Shown piece by piece: positions 19,301-25,607 of a DNA stretch of 25,607 nt. Numbering within the stretch: the first letter of the stretch is position 1; each line of letters starts with the position of its first letter. Source of the stretch: Baffinella frigidus (taxonomy: Eukaryota > Cryptophyceae > Cryptomonadales > Baffinellaceae); contig MU646445.1 of NCBI GenBank assembly GCA_026770585.1, forward strand, positions 253,919 through 279,525. The letters run 5' to 3'. The translations under genes and the position numbers were made by a program. Below the pieces are notes generated by a model. It saw only the letters and a list, made by a program, of their open reading frames with translations, had not been told where the DNA came from and ran no database searches.

Positions 19301-22300
19301 ATTTACGGAACCTGCCGCTGGGAGAGACATTTCCACGCCAGATTGATCGAGGGAAACCGACGCTTTATTCACGTAAGATCTGACGTGGTTGACTTAAAGA
19401 TTCAAGGGATTTTCCTTGCAAGATGTCAAACGTGGATGTTTCGATCATCCTGGCGTGGTGAGGTTTCATTGATTCCCAACATAGTTGACCACCGGATTTA
19501 CGGTAGAGCCAAACTAAAGGGGAGCTCTTATGCGCTGAGACACTGTTATTACTACCAGCACCTTGTGCGATACAAGGACGGGTGGCCTGTGTCGCACCTG
19601 ATGCGTTGATCGTTTGGATGTCTAAATGCACTGCTAGGGCGAAGTTTTTGTATGAGCCAACTCAAAGCGGAAACCGAAAATCGAAGCACACAGAACGTGC
19701 ATATCTCGTTTCTAGAGTTGACAGATTTGTGGGAGTGTTGACTTTTACAAAATCTTGGGATTCGCAGTGGAATGAGGAGTAGGACACCCCCGAACAGGAG
19801 TGTTCAGCATCTCGGGGAAACCCCCACGTCACTGGACCAATCAGATGTTCCCCACAGCTTGGAAAAGACAATTCTTAAAATGTAGTTCAGGCGATTTGTA
19901 AAAATGGGATTCGAAGGCTGGGTAATAATTTTCATACACGCCGACATTTTGCGCCCCTCTGAAGGGGGGCTTCCCGGTGTCGAGGCAAAAGTCTGAGACC
20001 ACCTCTTTCGAAAACCTTTCCAAGTCCTTTCAGATGGCGTCTCCAAAATTTTGAGCGGATCAAGGTTGGAAACATATCAGGCGGAAACCTCAAAATCCTT
20101 CTAGAGATTCTGGAAGAAAAATACGTTTCCCCAGATCAATTTTGACAAGACCATATTAAGTGAGGCAGAGCTAGAGCTCGCACCGGTCGTGCGAGCCGTC
20201 AGCATGCTTGAGCTGGACCACGAAATTGGGCATATGCGCAGTGAGGAACGTGATGATGGCTTTCGCCTTTCGCTCCCCCTGGTAGATGATAACCTGCCGA
20301 GGGGAGAGACGAATGCATGAAATGAATGATAAAAACACCGAGTGTTGATCGCACAGCACTGCCAAGCAAAGATCAGGGTCCGTGCAGGGCGAGCCAGGAG
20401 GGCTGACGCCCCAGCCCCCTGCCCGTTCCACAGTGAGGAACGTGATGATGGCTTTCGCCTTTCGCTTCCCCTGGTAGATGACGACCTGCCGAGGGGAAAG
20501 ATGAATGCATGTAATGAATGATGTGCTGGGAGGGACTCTCTTCCCGCCCGCAATCTCATCCGGTCAGGTATTTAAATTAAATGCTCGGGAGTTCCCCAAA
20601 TGTACGGAAATTACTACACATGATCTTTCGGACACGACTCTTTCATCGCTTGTGTAGTAATTTTCGTTGTATGGGGAACTCCGCCGAGCATTTAAATTAA
20701 ATACCTGACCGGATGAAATCTCATAGGAAAACTGTTTTAATTTAAAACATTGGACGCCAATGAAAATTACGACACATTTTCTTTAATATTGCTAGTAAAG
20801 ATCGCTATATACAGTAAGTTTCATTGTCGAAATGTTTCAAATTAAAACAGGTTTCCTATGAAATTGTGAAGCTAGGAGTGGGTGATGGGGGCATCCAAAA
20901 GCACCGAGTGTTGATCGCACAGCGCAGCCACGCAACGCTCAGGGTCCGGACAGGGTGACGCGTGAGGGAAGACGCCCACGCCCCTGCCCGTTTGCTAAGG
21001 TAGCGAGCCTGGGCAAACAGAGATTCTCCCGGTACAAAACGGCAGGTTCTGATGGTCCTGTAGTAGAGCGGTTGCAGCAAAACTCATCTAGCAAAACCAC
21101 ATATTAATTTCCTGGTACACATATTCTCGATTTCTGGAAATGTTTCTCTCGGAAATCGGCCAAGTTTTGCTGCAACCGCTGGATAACACCTACCCGAATG
21201 AGCCTCCAATTGTGAGAGTCCCACGACTGATCCCACTCACGACTGATCCGGGTCTCGGCCTCCTCGTTAACGAACATCGTCGTGTTTCAGTTTAATGAAT
21301 CTTGCTTTCCCCCCTTTCCCCCCGGATTTCTGAGGAAATTCCAGTTGTAATTCACAGCAAAGGATAAGATTGTAGTACAAATAGTTGTGATGGACTGAAT
21401 CCGTGAAGCCCTCGATGCCTGCTAAGTGGAGACTCTACCACCAACCTTATCTCAGAAAACGAGTTCTAAAACTCGTTTTCTTAAGTCAATTCCCCTATAA
21501 ATTTGTCAACTTATGCGGAGAGTAAAGAATAAGTTGACGAATTTGTAGGGGGATTGACTTAAGAAAACGAGTTTTAGAACTCGTTTTCTGAGATAAAACC
21601 CTCACGGTGAGACCAAATCAACGAATTGTTGGAGCCATTTTCTCTCTTGCAGACCCCCCAGATCTGGGGTGGCCGGCAAAAACAATACAAGGTTACAAGT
21701 CCATGGACCCACACATGGGAGGTTTTTGGGAGTTTTAAACGTGCTTTGCACAAAAGGTCGAAAATAGTTGATTTCTTCCTCCCGTAAGGGTTGGTGGTAT
21801 TGTCGAAATGGGCTCCGCGCGGATTTCTAAAACGTGAGGTGAGGAGGTCAGGAACGTCTTTTTGAGAAAAAATCGTCGAAAATGAACTTTTGTGCTATCT
21901 TGAGGGTGGTTGATTCTATTTTAGGCATCTTGCCCATGCCTAAGATAGCATAAAAGTTCGTTTTCGACGTTTTTTTCTCGAAAAGACGTTTTTCCTGACC
22001 TGACCTTGAATCCGCGCGGAGCCCATTTCTACAATACATGCCTCGCGGTATCTCAAGAAAATCGCGAGGTGGAAGCAGACGCTGATTGACACGAGCGATA
22101 GGTTAATAAGAAACCTCCGTCACAAAGTGGAGACGGCCACTTTTGGCGGGACTCCTCTAAGTAGGTAGAGCTACCTTTGGTTTGCCCTTGACGGCGGTCG
22201 GAATGTAGAGTTTGAGGGTTGGCACCCCGTTGATGGGGTTGGAAGGGTCGGCATGATCCGATGAAAGTTCGCGTGCAGTCTCGGTGTTCACTCCACCTAG

Positions 22301-22916
22301 GCGCACCAGATGCTGCCAAACGCGCCCCTCCCGTCAGACGCCCTGTGTTTGGCCAGGTTCTTGTGGTGCGTCTGCCACACGGCAAGACAGGAGAACACAA
22401 GGACTTCTCTCTTAGGGAAACATCTCCCATTGCTTCTCTGGCTGGGGACCGACCAAGAATTCTCTCTTCCCCTTGGTGCACGCACCTTGAGGTTCTCGGC
22501 GACTTTCTCCCACTCGGGCGTGAGCAGCTGGCAGTATCCACATCCCTGGGGTAAGGGCATGGTTCAGGAAACGGGGCCTCGCGCATAGAAGGCCGGGCGA
22601 GCCTTCTCACCTCGCGATAGAACTCAACGGCCCAGAGGTGGTCGCTTTCCAAGACCCGCTCGCGGAACTCCTTCTTGCTCTTGAGGTCCTGGACGTTGGA
22701 GCCCTTCTCATAGAACCCTGCCGCGCTGCGGACGAGGGGGGACGTGAGCGCCAGCGCCATCTCCCATGAGCCTGAATTCCAGCATGCGGAAACCCTGGAC
22801 CAGACATACGCTCTCATGGAACCAAACCTGTGCATCGCCGCGAGCAAGAGTGCGGCATATAGTGCCAATTTCCAGCCGCACTTCCCTCCCCGTCGCGTGC
22901 ATGATGGCATCATCAT
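16305..22916 (-). CDS. ER protein disulfide isomerase family protein (one CGYC thioredoxin domain), eight exons
   Basis: Exons 22916-22828, 22725-22611, 22545-22486, 22312-22175, 20293-20184, 18615-18501, 16943-16752 and 16394-16305 join in phase to 302 residues. Residues 1-30 are a signal peptide (KLALYAALLLAA core). Residues 31-134 form a thioredoxin fold: LWAVEFYREGCGYCQLLTPE holds the redox motif C70-G-Y-C73 (split just before G69 by an intron), and GVPTLKLYIP carries the conserved cis-Pro. Then YQGERKAKAIITFL, as in PDIs, leads into a second fold without CxxC (KAKVVLVTEKPETTSMFKAL, SEYRGRVLIGE), i.e. a b-type domain. The tail is K/S/G-rich and ends GGEL, where KDEL-type retrieval signals are usual. 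Expected role: thiol oxidation or isomerisation of client proteins in the ER. Introns 1-3 are short; introns 4-7 total over 5 kb and are full of repeats. The exon 7 start (16943) is chosen for phase and its pyrimidine tract. Confidence 0.82.
16401..16480. repeat. GT/GA microsatellite
   Basis: (GT)n flanked by GAGAGA runs, inside intron 7 of the PDI gene, just upstream of the last exon's acceptor. On the transcribed strand it forms the pyrimidine-rich tract before the acceptor. Confidence 0.85.
17049..17202. repeat. GAGT/GAGG minisatellite
   Basis: Tetranucleotide (GAGT)n passing into (GAGG)n, about 150 bases, in PDI intron 6. Serine/proline-rich open frames over it are artefacts. Confidence 0.9.
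17446..17542. repeat. Two compact palindromes
   Basis: CCCCCCCCGG-AAAT-CCGGGGGGGG at about 17447-17471, and the 26-base perfect palindrome centred on CACACAGCTGTGTG at 17517-17542. Both lie in PDI intron 6. TTGATTCTCACCCGGGAAAC just upstream (17409) also occurs at 16161. Confidence 0.75.
17957..18050. repeat. Tandem repeat GAAACCAACATGCGTTTATT, three units
   Basis: Units of 27-31 bases at about 17957, 17984 and 18015, the last one degenerate. GCGAGAGACACGCG occurs at both 17920 and 18100, bracketing the array. Confidence 0.8.
18132..18546. repeat. Long imperfect palindrome that includes the 3' end and donor of PDI exon 6
   Basis: The left arm (18132-18333) and right arm (18342-18546) are inverted copies with scattered differences, centred near GGCTTTTTTGGC. 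From outside in, the arms hold about 46 bases of PDI exon 6, its GTTGC donor, the TAGCTCT(T/G)CCT(C/G)AG element end, a TCTATTCGCCC block, and AGGCCCCTACTAGAAGG. The right arm contains the functional exon on the minus strand. The left arm carries a plus-strand copy reading KALASEYRGRVLNAKVAAP-stop. Confidence 0.8.
18760..18848. repeat. Inverted repeat with CAGAAT-GAGATGCGTG ends
   Basis: GAGATGCGTGATCCAAAAGT pairs with the mirror CTATGAGCC...GGACCACGCATCTC. It lies in PDI intron 5 and is followed by AGAGTAATAAAGAAGAAG, a motif also next to the exon 7 acceptor (16953). Confidence 0.75.
18900..20100. other. PDI intron 5 interior
   Basis: A direct repeat TTGATTCCCAAC(A)..GTTGACCACCGGATTTACGG occurs at about 19275-19310 and 19470-19505. 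It is a diverged relative of family G (TTTCTCCCAACATAGCCC at 7377). TACTACCA(A/G)C after TATTACT- or GGGACTACCAAC-type strings recurs at 19002, 19135 and 19548, also repeat-derived. No exon is supported. Confidence 0.45.
20239..20330. repeat. Direct repeat copy 1: 5' half of PDI exon 5 with its acceptor
   Basis: Includes the functional acceptor (CTCGGCAG on minus) and the first 18 codons of exon 5 (VIIYQGERKAKAIITFLT). It is about 90% identical to 20431-20522. Confidence 0.85.
20431..20522 (-). pseudogene. Direct repeat copy 2: partial duplicate of PDI exon 5
   Basis: Reads VVIYQGKRKAKAIITFLT on minus after a good CCCCTCGGCAG acceptor, with GTGGAA at the break as a possible donor. Two of 18 residues differ from exon 5 (I2V, E7K). 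The rest of the exon (AHMPNFVVQLKH...) is absent. The spacer 20331-20430 is also repeated at 20899-20995, so the tandem unit was spacer plus exon half. Confidence 0.7.
20553..20719. repeat. Inverted-repeat element with CATCCGGTCAGGTATTTAAA ends
   Basis: The left arm continues to GCTCGGGAGTTCCCC and the right arm mirrors it. An inner pair AAATTACTACACA / TGTGTAGTAATTTT flanks the loop. Near-perfect arms suggest recent insertion in PDI intron 4. Confidence 0.88.
20720..20862. repeat. Inverted-repeat element with CATAGGAAAACTGTTTTAAT ends
   Basis: It abuts the preceding element. The right arm is ATTAAAACAGGTTTCCTATG. GAAAATTACGACACA near the left arm resembles the inner motif of the previous element, so the two families are related. 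Confidence 0.82.
20899..20995. repeat. Third copy of the exon 5 spacer repeat
   Basis: CACCGAGTGTTGATCGCACA, CTCAGGGTCCG, ACGCCCACGCCCCTGCCCGT match 20331-20430 with small gaps. No exon part follows it. Confidence 0.7.
21067..21180. repeat. Inverted repeat with AGCGGTTGCAGCAAAACT ends
   Basis: Perfect 18-base arms at 21067-21084 and 21163-21180. Inner motifs CGATTTCTGGAAA and CGGAAATCGG match 580-650 (TCGATTTCTGAAAAA), where a decayed relative begins with GAGCGGTTGCG (525). Confidence 0.82.
21447..21596. repeat. 150-bp palindromic MITE, family C, copy 3
   Basis: Same length and ends as 1063-1212 and 1288-1437. The loop segment (CTTATGCGGAGAGTAAAGAA) is inverted relative to those copies, so it inserted in the opposite orientation. 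PDI intron 4. Confidence 0.88.
21797..22037. repeat. Inverted-repeat element, 241 bases, with GTATTGT ends
   Basis: GAAATGGGCTCCGCGCGGAT mirrors ATCCGCGCGGAGCCCATTTC. Inner arms pair GAACGTCTTTTTGAGAAAAA and CTATCTTGAGG-type segments. TA flanks each end. PDI intron 4. Confidence 0.85.
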
Positions 22917-23216
22917 CGAATCTTCGCCGAAATCAAGCAAGGCAGGACAAAGGGGGGTATGAAATCCTCGGCAAAACCCGACGGTCGAGGTGGACCAAAT
23001 CTTGATTTTAGTTTTTCGCTTTTCACGGAATTTTTGGTTCGATTTCGAACCGCTCAGGAGTGAATCGGCTCAAGCACCATCCTCAATTTGGTCGAAGTTT
23101 GTGGGAAAGCGTTCAGGGCTTGAGGCTTCTGAAACTAGAGCGTGCAGACTCAAGGCCTGCAGAGGAGATAGAGATCGGCAGGCGCTCAGGCCAGGACGCT
23201 CGAGACTGGTCGTAGG
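22917..23216. promoter_or_regulatory. Divergent promoter region of gene pair 3
   Basis: The 300 bases between the PDI start (22916, minus) and the start at 23217 (plus). ATCCTCGGCAAAACCCGA, followed by a GTCGA(G/A)GTGGACCAAATC stretch at about 22967-23006, recurs downstream of the plus gene at 24500-24535, so part of this region is repeat-derived. No TATA box is evident. Confidence 0.4.
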
Positions 23217-23896
23217 ATGAAGCTTTGGGCGGCACGCGTCGTCCCCCCCCTGCTGAACGCCTCGAAACCGCTTCCTCGCACACCCACGTTCATCTCTGCC
23301 GCACGAAAACAGTTCTGTGTGTGGGGCGGCGGCTTTGGAGCTGCGAACAACGTGCGTGCGCTGAGCGGAGCTGGCAGCGCGGAGTTGAGTGAGAGGAGGC
23401 CACAGGACATTCTTTCCCCGACGCCCGCCGATCATTCCCAGGAGCCCGCGGCGTTTGTGCTGTTCGACTATGAGGGATTTCTGCGGAAGCACGGCGATTC
23501 GCCAGGTGGGGCAAGGGGATACGTTATTTTCCTATGGGTGGGGGCTGGCTCTGTCTTGTGTGTGTCGCATTTTCTGTTCGATCCTTTTTCCTCCCTGACC
23601 ATCGAAGAACATCTCTCCTGCAGTGGTGCCTCCCAGCGTCTGCCCTCAAGAGACGACCCGACTGCGCATTGCACATGCCAGGAGGTCTCCTTCCCACTGA
23701 AGCAGTCCTCCTCGCGCTGGCAGTGGGGGGGCAGCTGCAGATGGCGCTGGAGGCGGGGGCGACGGACGGCGATTGCATGAGCCTCGTGCGGTTGTGGCAG
23801 CAGCGCGGATTGCTCATCCCCGAGTCCTCCTTCTCCCTCCTCCTCGACAAAGTCCGTGCCTGGCCCTGCAGCTCGAGTGTTGCCCTCTACTCCTAG
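23217..23896 (+). CDS. Unrecognised protein with basic N terminus, two exons (3' end uncertain)
   Basis: Exon 1 23217-23505 and exon 2 23682-23896 join in phase (GTGGGG donor, CATGCCAG acceptor), completing a Gly codon: HGDSPGGLLPTEAVLLALAV. That gives about 167 residues. The N terminus MKLWAARVVPPLLNASKPLP followed by RTPTFISAARK is rich in R/K/S/A without acidic residues for about 45 positions, like a mitochondrial presequence. Exon 2 reads as short helices (MSLVRLWQQRGLLIPESSF, then SLLLDKV), faintly like PPR-type helical pairs, but one unit is not enough to assign a family. The stop TAG at 23894-23896 is the first three bases of a MITE. A GTCCGT donor after AAA at 23849-23851 offers an alternative in which the MITE is intronic; I found no further exon. 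Confidence 0.5.
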
Positions 23897-24030
23897 CTCT
23901 GCCTCAGTTAAATTGGTCTCATCGTTCTCTCAGATTTCACGCCAAAAGTTGGCGAATTTGTACCACAAAACAGGGAAATCAACCTCCGGTCTCGTCGAAT
24001 GATGAGACCAATTCAACTGAGGCAGAGCTA
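23894..24030. repeat. MITE family F, full copy
   Basis: TAGCTCTGCCTCAGTTAAAT mirrors ATTCAACTGAGGCAGAGCTA, with GGTCTCATC / GATGAGACC continuing the 30-base arms. Its ends match the sequence found just inside PDI introns 4-7. Confidence 0.88.
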
Positions 24031-24668
24031 ATACTCCCGAGAGTGACGCCCAGCTTCACTTCCTGCATCCCAACCCGGATTATCGATTGCCCAACCGCGC
24101 GAAAGGGATTCTCCAATCTCGCTCCCTCTCCATTCCCCAAACTCGCTCCCTCACGATTCCCCAACCTCGCTCCCTCTCATCATGTTCCCTACCGTATTCC
24201 ACTCTGCAAACTGCCAATGGCGTGATACTGTGCGTCTGGGAGAGTGTTGCGAAATCATGCCCGAGAAAAAGTCCCCCCGGCGCAAGCATGAATCTCATCT
24301 CGGATGATAACTGAATCAGTTCCTTCTCAATAGGAGGAGGTCCAATAGGAGAAATTAGTTCGGGCATAGTATGTTTAGATAAAAACGCTGATTGGGGAAC
24401 TGATTGAGTTATCTTTCGAGATGAAATCGTGCCCCGACCTCTTTTTGAGATGACAGTCATCGAAGCTTCTGAAGCTTTCAAGGTTCGATTTTGTCAAAAT
24501 CCTCGGCAAAACCCGATTGTCGAAGTGGACCAAATCAAGATTTGAATCGTGTCCCGACCTCTGTTTGAGAAGCCAGCGTGTCCCTCTCCGCGGTCTACCC
24601 TGGACCTGAGCGGAGGCAATCGCAAAAGTCAATTGCGACCAATTCCCCTGAATTTCCGTCAACTTTTT
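24031..24668. other. No gene; short direct repeats
   Basis: ATTCYCCAA(T/A/C)CTCGCTCCCTC repeats three times at about 24109-24178. ATCGTG(C/T)CCCGACCTCT recurs at 24426 and 24547. AAATCCTCGGCAAAACCCGA at 24499 repeats 22967. Open frames on both strands here have no support. Confidence 0.45.
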
Positions 24669-24697
24669 GCGGAATCCTCAGAATCTGAGGATTCCGC
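24669..24697. repeat. Short perfect hairpin GCGGAATCCTCAG
   Basis: Thirteen-base arms around AAT, with outer GTCAACT / AGTTGAC pairing at about 24658 and 24704. Confidence 0.75.
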
Positions 24698-24916
24698 CAT
24701 GGAGTTGACTTTTGATTGACCACCACCACGTCTAAAGCAGATCAGGGAAGAGACTGTTGTTTCTGTGGAGTGTCTCGACGCTGACCATTGTTGTTTTGAC
24801 AACGTTTGCTCTATTATTTTCTGCGGCCCTCCCGCGGACACGTCCCACTCGAGGCTAGAAATGGGGCCATTTTAAATGTGGGGTTGTTAAATTTAGTACC
24901 AGTCACGGGCAGGCGA

Positions 24917-24954
24917 GGTCACGTAGCTGGCGGAATTCCGCCAGCTACGTGACC
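24917..24954. repeat. 38-base perfect palindrome
   Basis: GGTCACGTAGCTGGCGGAA is followed directly by its exact complement, with no loop. GAAAATTACTATACACA lies just downstream, a motif also found beside other hairpins. Confidence 0.9.
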
Positions 24955-25182
24955 GAATCCCCTATTGTGTGAAAATTACTATACACATGTTCCCCCCCCT
25001 TCACTTGTAAAGGACTTGTAAACTTAAAAACTTTAAAAATACTCCCTCTTCCAGTCTCGAGTGGTCCACCAGGCCACCAGCCACTCGAAGTTTACCAGAT
25101 CGGGATATTCCACCTGCAGTAAATATCACCAAGACCAAACCCTCACGGTTTAGATTTGGGGAGGGGAATTACTCAACTCAAC

Positions 25183-25240
25183 CCCGGTCTGGTTCACTTC
25201 GGGTGGTTGGTGGCAGCCACCCGAAGTGAACCAGATCGGG
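25183..25240. repeat. Hairpin with 24-base arms
   Basis: CCCGGTCTGGTTCACTTCGG mirrors CCGAAGTGAACCAGATCGGG around a TGGTTGGTGGCAGCCA loop. CGAAGTTTACCAGATCGGG at 25086 is a further partial copy of one arm. Confidence 0.85.
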
Positions 25241-25352
25241 TTAAACAAGAAAAGGTATTTTCACCAGGCGGTCAAGGCTTCCACACGAGGCTATCTTTGC
25301 GACAATATTCCAATTATTGGATTATTGCCCAGGAAACACGCCAAAAGTCTGC

Positions 25353-25397
25353 AATTGGTCACGCGGCGCCCGACAAGGGGGCTCCACGTGACCAATT
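25353..25397. repeat. Hairpin with AATTGGTCACG arms
   Basis: Followed by GAAAATTACTACATACA at 25402, the same companion motif as at 24970, 20612 and 20760. Confidence 0.75.
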
Positions 25398-25573
25398 TTC
25401 AATGAAAATTACTACATACATTTAAAATAGACATTTATTCTGCTCGCATAGATAGCCTCGTGTGGTAGCCTTTACCGCCTGTGAAATTTACTACAGGCAG
25501 CCAAATCCATCTGGTCAATTTCGGGCGGCGGGTGGGTACAGGTGATACGGGGTGCTAGAGCCCTCACGTCTCG
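25398..25573. other. Right edge, nothing further recognised
   Basis: AATTTACTACAGGCAG near 25486 again resembles the hairpin-companion motif. No coding potential is seen. Confidence 0.35.

Positions 25574-25607
<34 letters not shown>
25574..25607. repeat. 34-base poly-C run at the window edge
   Basis: Uninterrupted C to the last base. It is longer than any internal C tract here (internal runs reach about 14, as at 817-830). It may be a real homopolymer at which the assembly stopped, or an assembly artefact. Confidence 0.8.

Noticed and set aside
1-25607. CRISPR array, prokaryotic operon, tRNA or rRNA gene
   Set aside because: The tandem repeats are telomere-like, minisatellite or MITE-derived without spacer structure. 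Genes have spliceosomal introns. No tRNA cloverleaf or rRNA core sequence was recognised by eye.

Overview
The window is nuclear DNA of a eukaryote. Coding segments are short, connect in frame only across GT-AG introns, and end in ordinary stop codons. Plant/alga-type CCCTAAA telomere-like arrays occur internally, and inverted-repeat (MITE-like) elements are extremely dense. A radial-spoke-type MORN protein implies a motile flagellum. One gene starts with a signal peptide followed by a basic, S/T/P-rich stretch, which would suit a complex (secondary) plastid. Together these point to a flagellated alga or related protist; a chromerid-like alveolate is my best guess, but that is inference.

I could assemble six genes by joining exons in phase; none is visible as one long ORF. 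They form three divergent head-to-head pairs. Pair 1: a 3'-incomplete gene with a signal-peptide-like N terminus (minus, from 3414) and a roughly 213-residue alanine-rich helical protein (plus, 3593-5943). Pair 2: an 86-residue protein (minus, 12982-12291) and an RSPH1-like radial spoke MORN protein (plus, 13125-15127). Pair 3: an ER protein disulfide isomerase family protein with a CGYC active site (minus, 22916-16305, eight exons) and an unrecognised basic N-terminal protein (plus, from 23217).

Layout: 1-2400 is repeats and inverted repeats with no supported gene. 2626-5943 is pair 1, followed at 5960-6152 by two further tandem copies of the second gene's C-terminal coding segment. 6324-12134 is repeat-rich: a decayed duplicate of the pair-2 bidirectional promoter and first exons (6965-8187), split by a repeat insertion, then about 900 bases of degenerate telomere-like repeat. 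12291-15127 is pair 2. 15128-16304 is a cluster of MITEs between two convergent genes. 16305-22916 is the PDI gene, whose introns 4-7 carry most of the inverted repeats, a partial exon duplication and a long palindrome that includes an exon 3' end and splice donor. 23217 onward is the last gene and more hairpin repeats, ending in a 34-C homopolymer.

The most unusual material is (a) a shared 14-base element end lying just downstream of the splice donors of several PDI introns, (b) the approximately 415-base palindrome over the exon 6 donor, (c) the duplicated and broken bidirectional promoter, and (d) the triplicated C-terminal coding segment.
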